Shown here in pieces: positions 10,142 to 17,462 of a DNA stretch of 45,297 nucleotides. Each line of letters starts with the position of its first letter. The first letter of the stretch is position 1. Both the position numbers and the translations under genes were made by a program. The notes beneath the pieces are model-generated. The model was given only the letters and a program-made list of their open reading frames with translations. It did not search any database and was not told where the DNA came from. This DNA comes from Kiritimatiellia bacterium. GTDB taxonomy: Bacteria > Verrucomicrobiota > Kiritimatiellia > CAIQIC01 > Lenti-01. The stretch spans positions 1 to 45,297 of the forward strand of contig JAFXQI010000051.1 of NCBI GenBank assembly GCA_017527155.1. The letters are read 5' to 3'.

Positions 10142-11155
10142 ATGGAGGCGCGATTCCACATGCCGATGCTGTTGCAGCCCGTGTACAAGGAGTACATCTG
10201 GGGCGGCGACCGCTTCGTCACCGAGTTCCACCGCCCTCTCAACCCCGGCCGCTACGCCGAATCCTGGGAAATCGCCGACCACCCCGACGGCCGCACCCGC
10301 ATCCTCAACGGCCCCTGCACCGGCCAGACCCTGTCGGAGGCCATTGCCGCGCACGGCCCCGACATCCTCGGACCCGCCCTGGCCGGCGCCGACCGCTTTC
10401 CCCTGCTGATCAAGCTCATCGACGCCAAGGAAACCCTCTCCGTCCAGGTCCACCCCGACGACGTGGCCGCGGCCCGCTTCGGCGGCGAAGCCAAGAGCGA
10501 GATGTGGTACGTCCTCTCCGCGACCCCCGACGCCCACATCTACTCCGGCTTCCGTCCCGGCGTCACCGCCGCCGACTTCGAACGCGCCCGCGCCGCCGGC
10601 ACCATCCCCTCCCTCCTCCAGCGCTTTCCGGCCAAGCCCGGGATGGTCTTCAACACCCCCGGCGGGCGCGTCCATGCCATCGGCGCCGGCTGCCTCCTCC
10701 TCGAAGTCCAGCAGGACGCCAACACCACCTACCGCCTCTACGACTGGGACCGCGTCGATTCCCGCACCGGCCTCCCCCGCCCCCTCCACACCCGGCAGGC
10801 CCTCGAAGTCATCGACTGGACCCAGACCGCCAGCCCCGTCTCGCCCATCCTGCCCGACATCCCCGTGTCCGACGCCCTCTCCGTCCGCCTGCTGCTCGAC
10901 GATCCCCGTTTCCACGTCGAAGAATGGACCCTCCGCGCCCGCTCCGACGTCGCCTTCCCCGGCGACCGCTTCCACATCCTCTTCCCCATCAACGCGAACC
11001 TGCGCATCCGCACCCCCGGCCAGCCCGCGATGATCCTCCAGCGCAACTCCACCTGCCTCCTCCCCGCGGTCCTCGACCGGTTCGTCCTCCAGCCCGCCGA
11101 CGACCCGTCCCCGGATGCCGGCCCCGTCCGCTTCCTCGTCGCCAAGACCCCCTGA
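10142..11155 (+). CDS. manA: Mannose-6-phosphate isomerase, class I
   Basis: A zinc-dependent cupin enzyme that interconverts mannose-6-phosphate and fructose-6-phosphate, linking glycolysis to GDP-mannose and surface glycan synthesis. At 337 residues it matches the short Bacillus-type class I enzymes. Motifs in order: LLQPVYKEYIWGGDRF near the N-terminus, YAESWEIADHPDG, FPLLIKLIDAKETLSVQVHPDD with the first zinc ligands, KSEMWYVL with the glutamate ligand, and TPGGRVHAIGAGCLLLEVQQ with the last His and the catalytic region. The C-terminal half (RFHVEEWTL onward) is the second cupin. ATG 10142 is chosen because the predicted -10 covers ATG 10133; using 10133 would add three residues. It lies near glf and the GT4 gene, but with other genes between, so a shared pathway is only suggestive. 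Confidence 0.93.
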   Translation: MEARFHMPMLLQPVYKEYIWGGDRFVTEFHRPLNPGRYAESWEIADHPDGRTRILNGPCTGQTLSEAIAAHGPDILGPALAGADRFPLLIKLIDAKETLSVQVHPDDVAAARFGGEAKSEMWYVLSATPDAHIYSGFRPGVTAADFERARAAGTIPSLLQRFPAKPGMVFNTPGGRVHAIGAGCLLLEVQQDANTTYRLYDWDRVDSRTGLPRPLHTRQALEVIDWTQTASPVSPILPDIPVSDALSVRLLLDDPRFHVEEWTLRARSDVAFPGDRFHILFPINANLRIRTPGQPAMILQRNSTCLLPAVLDRFVLQPADDPSPDAGPVRFLVAKTP

Positions 11156-11197
11156 CCCAGGTCCCCCGGCCCTCCTCCCCCTCCCTTTTCCTCCCCG

Positions 11198-11255
11198 TCG
11201 TGAGATTACGGAAAACCACCCGAAAATCCACGGTTTTCCGCCCATCCTTCCCCCC
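11198..11255 (+). repeat. Dispersed GGAAAA element, GTGAGATTAC variant
   Basis: GTGAGATTACGGAAAA (11200-11215) is followed by AAAATCC and GGTTTTCCG. This is the same layout as the GATATCAAGGAAAA copies at 14549, 17344 and 21341, and close to the copy at 44981. An ATGAA follows at 11256, about 58 bp from the element start, but the reading frame from it does not resemble a protein before the STAS gene. Confidence 0.6.
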
Positions 11256-11313
11256 ATGAATTCCTCCCTTGGTTGCAGGACCCCGGCCAGAACGACCGAC
11301 CGCGGATTCCGGC

Positions 11314-11341
11314 TTGCAGGCGGGGAGGGCTGTGGTAGAGT
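11314..11341 (+). promoter_or_regulatory. Promoter of the STAS operon
   Basis: TTGCAG (11314-11319), 16 nt, TAGAGT (11336-11341). This leaves a leader of about 45 nt before the STAS start, with AAAGGA at 11375-11380. Confidence 0.5.
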
Positions 11342-11393
11342 CGGAGGGAAATGGGGCCGATGGTCGGTCCCGGGAAAGGACATGGGCCGAGCG

Positions 11394-11753
11394 ATGGCGG
11401 AAGCGGTACTGACAATCCAGCTGGAAAACACCAACGGCGTCCAACTGATCCGCGTTTCGGGTCCGCTGGATTCCGTGACGCACGACCAGTTCCGCAGCCA
11501 GCTCGACCCGCTCGTCAACGAGTCCGGCGTCCGGCTCGTCCTCGACTGCGCCAACCTCTCCTACGTCAACTCCAAGGGCCTCGCCCTCCTCGGCCGCTAC
11601 CAGCAGATTTGCATGAAAAACCTTTCCTTCTTCGGCGTCGCCGGCCTCAACAAGCGCATCATGAAGACCATCGAACTGCTCGGCCTCTCCCGGATCGTCA
11701 AGATCTACCCGTCGGTCGACGAGGCGGTGGAGGCCTCGCTCAAGCTGGTCTGA
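11394..11753 (+). CDS. STAS-domain protein (anti-sigma factor antagonist type)
   Basis: A 119-residue single-domain STAS protein. The core follows the SpoIIAA/RsbV pattern: LTIQLENTNGVQLIRVSGPLDS as the first strands, then VRLVLDCANLSYVNSKGLALL. Ser60 in YVNSKGL occupies the phospho-acceptor position of anti-anti-sigma factors, and the helix SRIVKIYPSVDEAVEASL closes the domain. Classic members are switched by a kinase (anti-sigma factor) and a PP2C phosphatase. Neither is encoded nearby, so the partner is unknown. ATG 11394 and ATG 11382 are both possible; AAAGGA at 11375 is too close to 11382 and rather far from 11394. Two membrane-anchored proteins follow on the same strand, 33 bp downstream, suggesting an operon. 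Confidence 0.88.
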   Translation: MAEAVLTIQLENTNGVQLIRVSGPLDSVTHDQFRSQLDPLVNESGVRLVLDCANLSYVNSKGLALLGRYQQICMKNLSFFGVAGLNKRIMKTIELLGLSRIVKIYPSVDEAVEASLKLV

Positions 11754-11786
11754 CGCCCCCGCGCGGGGCCCTCTCGCTCATTCGCC

Positions 11787-12734
11787 ATGGTAGGCCGCGA
11801 CATCGCCGGCAAATGCCTCTGGACGCTGCTCGGGACGCTGGCCGTCGCGGGCGCCGCGTGGGGGCTGTCGGCCATGGTCGCGGGCAGCGCCGGGGGAGGC
11901 ACCGCCGTGCGCGCCGCGCCGCGCCGCGCCGCCGCCGAAGCCCCCGCGCAGACAATCGGACGGCGTCCCGCCGTCCAGCGTCCTTCCGAAGCCGCGGCCG
12001 CCGAAACCGCCGCCGCCGCCGCGCCGTCCGCCCCCGCCGACCGCGACGCCGCGCGCGAACTCTTCCGCCTGCAATCCGAGAACCAGCGCCTCCGCGCGCG
12101 CTTGGACGACGTTCTGAACTGGCTGCTCGAAAACGTCCGCGGCACCTTCCCGCTCCCCGAGGACCAGATGGCGAACCTCCGCATCGAGCCGGTGGACGAC
12201 GCGCTGGCGGTCAATCCCGACCTCGCCCGCCTGCTGCGCCTGACCGACGAGGAGACCGCGCGCCTGGGGACCGCCTTCGCGGAATCGCGCGAAGTCCTGC
12301 AGGAGCTGGAGACGGAGAACATATCGGTGGAAAACCCGGCCGAGTACCAGGTCGTCCTCTCGATCCCCCCTTACGCCGACACCGCCGAACCCGTGCGCGA
12401 AGCCCTCTTCGGCGACCTCCTGCGCACGCTCGGCCGCGCCCGCTACGACCGCTTCCTGCAAGTCGCCGGCGCCGGGCTGGAGGAGCGCTTCGCCCACTTC
12501 GGGGCCGAGGACCGCACGCTCAGCTTCGAAGCCTTCGCCGACGAAGCCTCCGGCGCGGCCCGCCTCTTCGTGCGCGACGAACGCGCCCTCCCCGACGCGG
12601 CGGACCCCGACCGCGTGAACGTCACCGCCTCCGAGCGCGTCGTCGCGACGCTGCCCGAGGAATACGAGCCCTACTGGGCCTGGCTGCCCGACTACGTCCA
12701 GGCCTTCTCCGGCGCCGCCACCGGCACCGACTGA
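11787..12734 (+). CDS. Membrane-anchored protein of unknown function with coiled-coil segment
   Basis: I do not recognise this 315-residue protein. It has one N-terminal hydrophobic segment (about 9-32, CLWTLLGTLAVAGAAWGLSAMV) that is a TM anchor or uncleaved signal. An Ala/Pro-rich linker runs to about 88. A short coiled coil follows (AARELFRLQSENQRLRARLDDVLNWLLENVRG, about 88-118), as in small periplasmic anchors. The C-terminal 190 residues are acidic and soluble, with LLRLTDEETARLGTAFAESREVLQELE and a tail ending near PEEYEPYWAWLPDYVQAF. The large domain most likely sits in the periplasm. It lies 33 bp after the STAS gene and 4 bp before the next gene, so it is probably co-transcribed with both. 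Confidence 0.75.
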   Translation: MVGRDIAGKCLWTLLGTLAVAGAAWGLSAMVAGSAGGGTAVRAAPRRAAAEAPAQTIGRRPAVQRPSEAAAAETAAAAAPSAPADRDAARELFRLQSENQRLRARLDDVLNWLLENVRGTFPLPEDQMANLRIEPVDDALAVNPDLARLLRLTDEETARLGTAFAESREVLQELETENISVENPAEYQVVLSIPPYADTAEPVREALFGDLLRTLGRARYDRFLQVAGAGLEERFAHFGAEDRTLSFEAFADEASGAARLFVRDERALPDAADPDRVNVTASERVVATLPEEYEPYWAWLPDYVQAFSGAATGTD

Positions 12735-12738
12735 CCCC

Positions 12739-13479
12739 ATGCCGCTGCGCCTCCCCAGCGACGAGGACCTCCTCGCCTCGAAGCGGCGCGCCGCCCGCGC
12801 GGCCCGCGCCGAAGAAAAGCGCCTGGAGGCGCGCCGCCGGCTGGTGCGCGTCGGGCTGGTGGGCGGGTTCGCGGCGGTGCTGCTGGTCGCCCTCTTCGTC
12901 GACATGCGGCACCTGACCACGCGCATGGACCGCTTCGGCCGCAGCGGCAAGGAAGCGCGCCGCGGCGACGCCACCGACATCGCGGCGGGCATCGACGGCG
13001 GCGACGCCCGCTACGCCGACCCTTCTGGCCTCTTCAGCCTCGTCCCGCCGCGCGGCTGGGTGCGCGTGAAGAAGCCGGTGCGCGGAATGTTCAACGCCTA
13101 CTTCCGCGGCCCCTACGGCATGGACCTGGGCATCCAGGCCGTCGAGAACCGCGGGGCGACCTTCGACAGCCTCGTCTCGCGCCTCAAGCTCGTCGAACGC
13201 AACCTCGCCGCCGACACCCACATGGAGATCGCCTACGTCGGCCCGCACCGCGCCGTCCGCCGCACCGCGCAGCTCTTCAAGAACAAAGTCCTGACCCTCG
13301 ACTTCCTGACCGGCGACCTCGCCCACCACATCCAGTTCGCGGCCCCGCCCGAACTCTTCGACGAATACGAACCCGTCATCCTCCGCCTCCTCGGAACCTA
13401 CGAACCCGGCACCCTCCTCCCCCCCGCCGCCGCCCCCGCGCCGGAGGAGCCCCCAACCCCCTCCCCCCTAGATACCTAG
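12739..13479 (+). CDS. Membrane-anchored protein of unknown function; stop codon supplied by a CTAG repeat
   Basis: An unrecognised 246-residue protein. The first 35 residues are strongly charged (KRRAARAARAEEKRLEARRRL) and cytoplasmic. A single TM helix follows (about 37-54, VGLVGGFAAVLLVALFVDM), and a periplasmic domain of about 140 residues begins at DPSGLFSLVPPRGWVRV. That opening resembles the start of small lipid- or protein-binding domains that carry 'F.l..P.gW' signatures (PsbP/DUF1795-like), but I cannot assign it. The C-terminus is Pro-rich. The last three residues (LDT) and the TAG stop lie inside the CTAG octamer array at 13468-13495, so the repeat has inserted at or expanded into the 3' end. 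Four base pairs separate it from the upstream gene. Confidence 0.75.
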   Translation: MPLRLPSDEDLLASKRRAARAARAEEKRLEARRRLVRVGLVGGFAAVLLVALFVDMRHLTTRMDRFGRSGKEARRGDATDIAAGIDGGDARYADPSGLFSLVPPRGWVRVKKPVRGMFNAYFRGPYGMDLGIQAVENRGATFDSLVSRLKLVERNLAADTHMEIAYVGPHRAVRRTAQLFKNKVLTLDFLTGDLAHHIQFAAPPELFDEYEPVILRLLGTYEPGTLLPPAAAPAPEEPPTPSPLDT

Positions 13480-13495
13480 ATATCTAGATACCTAG
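13468..13495. repeat. CTAG octamer array, copy 1
   Basis: Units CTAGATAC, CTAGATAT, CTAGATAC plus a final CTAG: three and a half octamers. Internal ATATCTAGATAT is self-complementary. Related arrays lie at 23217-23244 and 23597-23632; the reverse complement of this one reads in CTAGGTAT/CTAGATAT units like theirs. Confidence 0.85.
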
Positions 13496-13530
13496 TTCCC
13501 CCCCATCCACCCCGAACCCAAGGCCCCACC

Positions 13531-14463
13531 ATGCCCATCGACCTCTCCACCCGCCCCTTCACCGCCGTCCTGATGGGCGGCCCCTCCTCCGAGCGCGAAG
13601 TCTCCCTCCGCTCCGGCCACTCCGTCGCCGAGGCCCTGCGCAGCGCCGGACTGCCCGTCGCCGAAGTCGAAGTCGGCCGCGACGGCTCCTTCGAGCTCCC
13701 GGCGGAGACGCAGGTCGCATTCGTGGCCCTCCACGGCCAGTTCGGCGAAGACGGCCAGATCCAGGCCCTCCTCGAAGCCCGCGGCATCCCCCATACCGGC
13801 TCCTCGCCCGCCGCCAGCGCCAACGCCTTCGACAAATCCAGAAGCAAACCCATCCTCGCCGCCGCCGGCGTCCCCACGGCCCCCTACCAACTCCTCCGCC
13901 GCGGCGCCCCCGCCGCGCGCGAACTCCCCCTTCCGCTCGTCGTCAAGCCCACGCGGCAGGGGTCGAGCGTCGGCGTCAGCCGCGTCTTCCGCGAAGAAGA
14001 CTGGGCGCCCGCCCTCTCCGCCGCCTTCGCCTACGACGAAACCATCCTGGCCGAGACCTTCATTCCCGGACGCGAACTCACCGTCCCGGTCATCGCCAGC
14101 GACCCCATGCCGGTGGTGGAGATCGTCGCCCCGAACGACAACTACGACTACGACACCAAATACTCCGAAGACCCCGCCACTGCCGCGAAGCACCTCATTC
14201 CGGCGCCCCTCGACGAAGCGACCACCGCCCGCGCCCAATCCGCGGCCCTGGCCGCCTACCGCGCCCTGGGCATCACGGGCATGGGCCGCGTGGACATGCG
14301 CCTGCGCCCCGACGGCGGCCTCTACGTCCTGGAACTCAACAACATCCCCGGCCTGACGCCGGTGAGCCTGGTTCCCGACGCTGCCCGCGCCGTCGGCTGG
14401 ACCTTCCCCGACCTCTGCCTGCGCATCCTCTCCCAGGCGCGCAATTTCGCGGCGGAAGCGTGA
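13531..14463 (+). CDS. ddl: D-alanine--D-alanine ligase
   Basis: A cytoplasmic ATP-grasp enzyme that joins two D-alanines for the peptidoglycan precursor. The 310 residues fit the short DdlB type. The N-terminus has AVLMGGPSSEREVSLRSG with the serine and glutamate that bind substrate, followed by FVALHGQFGEDGQIQALLE. The ATP-grasp core has PLVVKPTRQGSSVGVSRV and LAETFIPGRELTVPV. The metal-binding end is GMGRVDMRLRPDGGLYVLELNNIPGLTPVSLVP, where the family usually has EvNtlPGmT.hSLvP. ELNNIPG keeps the Glu and Asn ligands. An alternative ATP-grasp substrate is unlikely given the complete set of motifs. It is 51 bp after the preceding gene, with a CTAG array between, and may belong to the STAS operon or have a weak promoter of its own. 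Confidence 0.95.
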   Translation: MPIDLSTRPFTAVLMGGPSSEREVSLRSGHSVAEALRSAGLPVAEVEVGRDGSFELPAETQVAFVALHGQFGEDGQIQALLEARGIPHTGSSPAASANAFDKSRSKPILAAAGVPTAPYQLLRRGAPAARELPLPLVVKPTRQGSSVGVSRVFREEDWAPALSAAFAYDETILAETFIPGRELTVPVIASDPMPVVEIVAPNDNYDYDTKYSEDPATAAKHLIPAPLDEATTARAQSAALAAYRALGITGMGRVDMRLRPDGGLYVLELNNIPGLTPVSLVPDAARAVGWTFPDLCLRILSQARNFAAEA

Positions 14464-14548
14464 ACCGACCTCCCGCCCCGCCCCCGCGACGGAGCGGGTC
14501 GGGATAGGCGGCCCCACCCCTCAAAATTTTCCCGTCCCGTCACCCATG

Positions 14549-14580
14549 CGCGATATCAAGGAAAACACGCGATTTTCCAA
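14549..14580 (+). repeat. Dispersed GATATCAAGGAAAA element
   Basis: GCGATATCAAGGAAAACAC is followed by GCGATTTTCCAATGG. It lies between the convergent ddl and DUF5131 genes. The 175-bp gap holds nothing else I can support; an ATGAAAAAA at 14605 lies at the same relative place as start codons after other copies but opens no recognisable frame. Confidence 0.75.
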
Positions 14581-14638
14581 TGGTTTCCCATACACTTCCT
14601 TCGCATGAAAAAAATTCCGGCCGGCCGGCCGTGTCCCC

Positions 14639-15508
14639 TCAGGAGCAGGCGCCGCAGTGGCTGCAGCCGTTGCAGGTGGGGCGGGAGCCGCAGGTGGCGC
14701 AGGTGTCCCGGAAGGGCCCCGTGCACCGGATGACGGGGTCTGCGAAGAGCGTCGGTTCGGGATGCCGGAGACGGTACTCGATGGGGCGCCCCGGATGGCT
14801 CAGCCCCGAAAGATGCGCCTGGCGGCTCTGGAGGCGCTTGTCCGGCAGATGGTAGGTCTTGCCGTCTTTGACGTAGACGGTGCCGGTTTCGATGAAGTCG
14901 AACTGGACGTCGTGGCGGCGGCACTGCTCCGACAGCGACGCCACCCATTCGTGGTGGCAGGGGCGGGCGCCGTCGTAGTTTTCCCCTCCGCAGAGGACTT
15001 GTTCGAGTAGGCCGGTCGCGAGATGGCGCTCGGCATCGACGGGGCCGATGAGCGGAGCGGCCATGAAGCCGCGGTGCTTGGCGGGGATGCCCAGCAACAG
15101 CGGGAGGCGTTCGTCGGCGCGCGCCTGGTTCTCGGTGGTGACCTGCAGCATGACGTTCTCGTAACCGTCCCCCCAGTCCGGCGGCAGGCAACCGCGGATG
15201 CGGTGGGCGCGCTTGGTCAGGAGCCGGAACGCGACGTCGGGGCGCCGCCGGATGATGTCCCACGCCGCCGGACGCCAGGGATCGGCTTCCTCGACGAAGA
15301 AGTCGGTGGAGAGGCCGACGAAGAGTTCGAGTCCGGCCGGGATCTTCCACCCGCCGCCGCGGGTGCGGGCGAGGGGGAGGTCGAAATTTTGCGTACGGCA
15401 GACGTGCGAGGTGTCGATGCCGCGGCGGGCGTCGAGGGTGTACATGTAGCAGTGGTCGCAGCCTTCGCTGATGCGGTGGCAGCCATGCCAGGGGTTCCAG
15501 ATGATCAT
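14639..15508 (-). CDS. DUF5131 (phage Gp37/Gp68-like) protein with Cys-rich tail
   Basis: A 289-residue member of the DUF5131/Gp37-Gp68 family, which has a radical-SAM-like cysteine motif. The N-terminus reads WNPWHGCHRISEGCDHCYMY, giving Cys10, Cys17 and Cys20 (C-x6-C-x2-C), the spacing typical of the family and likely a [4Fe-4S] site. FRLLTKRAHRI, NVMLQVTTENQARADERLPLL and EQVLCGGENYDGARP are the other family motifs. The last 28 residues add seven cysteines (262, 270, 273, 279, 282, 285, 288), a second likely metal site. The biochemical role of the family is unknown. The start overlaps the stop of the Dtd-GNAT gene by ATGA (15505-15508), so it is the last gene of a three-gene minus-strand operon. 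Confidence 0.88.
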   Translation of the reverse strand: MIIWNPWHGCHRISEGCDHCYMYTLDARRGIDTSHVCRTQNFDLPLARTRGGGWKIPAGLELFVGLSTDFFVEEADPWRPAAWDIIRRRPDVAFRLLTKRAHRIRGCLPPDWGDGYENVMLQVTTENQARADERLPLLLGIPAKHRGFMAAPLIGPVDAERHLATGLLEQVLCGGENYDGARPCHHEWVASLSEQCRRHDVQFDFIETGTVYVKDGKTYHLPDKRLQSRQAHLSGLSHPGRPIEYRLRHPEPTLFADPVIRCTGPFRDTCATCGSRPTCNGCSHCGACS

Positions 15509-16506
15509 GGGGCGAGGCGGCGGGCGTAGACGTAGTCGTCCATGACGAAGCCGCCGCCGATGTCGGTGCAGATGGCCCGGACGCAGGCGAACCCGGCCGC
15601 CTTGTAGGCCTTCTGCGCGCGGACGTTGCCCTTGTTGACGCGCAGCCAGAGGCTCGCGGCGCCGGCGGCGCGGGCGCGGTCCGCCATCCCGTCGAGGAGC
15701 CAGCGGCCGATGCCGCGGCCCCAGTAGGCGGGACGGAGGTAGACCTTGTGGAGCTCGGCGGAGGCGTTTTCGCCGCGCTTGGCGAGGTCGAAGGAGCAGA
15801 TGCCGGCGTCGCGTCCGTCGGCGAGGAGGAGGAAGAAGGGTGAGCCTTCGGCGGTCTCGCGGCGGATGGTCTCCGGGGCGTACATGCGGGAAATCATGTA
15901 GGGAATCTGGGCGTCGGGGATGAGGCCGCGGTAGGTTTCCGGCCAGGACGCTTCGGCCACCGCCCGTGCCCGCGCTTCGCGGTCCGGCGAGTCCACCGGC
16001 AGCAACTCCAGCGCCGGCAGCGGCAGGCGGGGGCGCGGCGAGGAGGACGGCGACGACGCCGTCTCGCTCAGCAGCTCGATCGTGCAGGGACCGTCGTTGA
16101 CCAGCGCGACCCGCATGTCGGCACCGAAGCGGCCCTCGGCGACGCGGTCCGGCCCCAGCAGGGAGCGCAGGTCGGCGGCGAAGCGCTCGCACAGGATGGC
16201 GGCCTTCGCCGGGTCGCCCGCGTGCACGAAGCTCGGGCGGTTGCCCTTGCGCGTGTCGGCGTAGAGGGTGAACTGCGACACCGCCAGCACCGAGCCGCCG
16301 ATGTCCGCCACCGACCGGTTCATGCGCCCGGCGTCGTCCGGGAAGATGCGCAATGCGGCGGCCCGCACCGCCAGGCGGTCGGCGTCTTCGGGCGTGTCCC
16401 CTTCGCGGCAGCCGACGAACGCGAGCAGGCCGGGGCCGATGGCGCCCACGGTTTCGCCGCCGACCTCCACCGAGGCCTCCGCCACCCGCTGGAGCAGCAG
16501 TTTCAT
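15505..16506 (-). CDS. dtd: D-aminoacyl-tRNA deacylase fused to a GNAT acetyltransferase
   Basis: A 333-residue two-domain protein. Residues 1-146 are a complete Dtd: MKLLLQRVAEASVEV, GLLAFVGCREGDT, MNRSVADIGGSVLAVSQFTLYAD with catalytic SQFT (77-80), KGNRPSF, and the chirality-selecting GP motif NDGPCTIEL (137-145). Free Dtd is normally about 145-150 residues and hydrolyses D-amino acids (and glycine) from tRNA. After a Ser/Pro linker (151-165), residues 178-333 form a GNAT domain: WPETYRGLIPDAQIPYMI, VYLRPAYWGRGIGRWLL with the acetyl-CoA loop RGIG (264-267), and LRVNKGNVRAQKAYKAAGF. No frameshift or internal start separates the halves. The gene lies 4 bp after the upstream HTH-like gene and overlaps the DUF5131 gene. 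The acetyl acceptor is unknown; a freed D-amino acid or a tRNA-linked amine are possibilities only. Confidence 0.92.
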   Translation of the reverse strand: MKLLLQRVAEASVEVGGETVGAIGPGLLAFVGCREGDTPEDADRLAVRAAALRIFPDDAGRMNRSVADIGGSVLAVSQFTLYADTRKGNRPSFVHAGDPAKAAILCERFAADLRSLLGPDRVAEGRFGADMRVALVNDGPCTIELLSETASSPSSSPRPRLPLPALELLPVDSPDREARARAVAEASWPETYRGLIPDAQIPYMISRMYAPETIRRETAEGSPFFLLLADGRDAGICSFDLAKRGENASAELHKVYLRPAYWGRGIGRWLLDGMADRARAAGAASLWLRVNKGNVRAQKAYKAAGFACVRAICTDIGGGFVMDDYVYARRLAP

Positions 16507-16510
16507 GCAA

Positions 16511-17218
16511 TCAGAGGGCGGAGAGCGCGATCACGATGGCCTTCAGGCGGTCGGTCATGCGCTTCTTGAGCTGGTACACCGTGTACAGGGCCTTGCCCGT
16601 CTCCGCCGCGACCTGCTTCGGGCGTTTCCCTTCGAGCATGATGCTCGAAAAGACATCCCACGTCGGGCGCCGCCGCGTCGCGTCGTCCAGTTCCAGCAGG
16701 GCGATCTGCGTCTTGGCCACATGCACGTCCCATTGCGCCCGCCAGACCGCCAGCGCGCGCTTGGCCTCTTCCACTTCTTCCTCCGTGAATCCCGTCCAGG
16801 CGAAGTCGCCGTCCCGGATCGTCTCCTTCCGCTCCGCCTTGGCGGCGGGGACCTTCTTGGCGGCGGCGGGCCGGATGGGGGCGGCGGGCGCGGCCGCCTT
16901 GGGGGCCTTGTGGCGCAACACGTCCTGGAGGAAGCGGTTGAAGACCTCGTCCTCGCCGGGATGGTAACGGTAGTGGGGGAGGGCCGAGGCGAGGCCGTCC
17001 AGGAGTTTCCCGATGACGGCTCCCGCGTTCGCGAGGGACGGAACCTCTTCCGCCGCAAATCGTTCCATCATGGGAAGGTAGCGTTCGCCGAGCTGCCGGC
17101 GGGCTTCCTGCCGGGACTCTTCCGCCCGACGGGCCATGGCTGCGGCCCGGGCGGCTACGGCCTTCGACGCGGCCTTCGGCGGGGTCTTCTTTTTCGCGGG
17201 CGATTTCTTCTTCTGCAT
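16511..17218 (-). CDS. Lys/Ala-rich protein with C-terminal HTH-like segment
   Basis: A 235-residue protein with no firm family. The first 35 residues are a basic Lys/Ala/Pro tail (MQKKKSPAKKKTPPKAASK), as in histone-H1-like DNA-binding tails. Residues 40-105 are helical (RRQLGERYLPMMERF, GKLLDGLASALPHYRYHPGEDEVFNRFL), then a second Ala/Lys/Pro linker. The C-terminus (about 150-235) ends in FSSIMLEGKRPKQVAAETGKALYTVYQLKKRMTDRLKAI. This resembles sigma-70 region 4 or similar helix-turn-helix segments in which 'K..Va.e.g.s...V...k.r' marks the turn. A DNA-binding regulator is plausible but unproven. Start 17218 is supported by AAGGAG 8 nt upstream. It is the first gene of the operon with dtd-GNAT and DUF5131. 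Confidence 0.75.
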   Translation of the reverse strand: MQKKKSPAKKKTPPKAASKAVAARAAAMARRAEESRQEARRQLGERYLPMMERFAAEEVPSLANAGAVIGKLLDGLASALPHYRYHPGEDEVFNRFLQDVLRHKAPKAAAPAAPIRPAAAKKVPAAKAERKETIRDGDFAWTGFTEEEVEEAKRALAVWRAQWDVHVAKTQIALLELDDATRRRPTWDVFSSIMLEGKRPKQVAAETGKALYTVYQLKKRMTDRLKAIVIALSAL

Positions 17219-17343
17219 TCTGGACTCCTTTTCCCGCCTCCGGATGCGGGAACGGCGGCATGATAGCAGGCTCCGCCGGGTTTTCAAAAAATTCTTTCCG
17301 CCCCTACCCCCTCCTCCCTCTTCGCCGCCCCCGTCCCTCCCAC

Positions 17344-17400
17344 TCGCGATATCAAGGAAAACCCCCGCATTTCCCACGCTTTCCCTCCCGCTCCCCCACC
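17344..17400 (+). repeat. Dispersed GATATCAAGGAAAA element
   Basis: CTCGCGATATCAAGGAAAAC, then CGCATTTCCC, a pyrimidine run, and ATGAAC at 17401. It sits between divergent genes. The ORF from 17401 has 26 codons and ends at 17481; it is more likely decayed or chance. Confidence 0.75.
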
Positions 17401-17425
17401 ATGAACACAACCCGCGATTTTGAGG

Positions 17426-17455
17426 TTGAGGGACCCGGTGGAAATGGGGTAGCGT
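17426..17455 (+). promoter_or_regulatory. Promoter of the CotH gene, leaderless geometry
   Basis: TTGAGG (17426-17431), 18 nt, TAGCGT (17450-17455), 7 nt to ATG 17463. Confidence 0.5.
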
Positions 17456-17462
17456 TGGCCCC

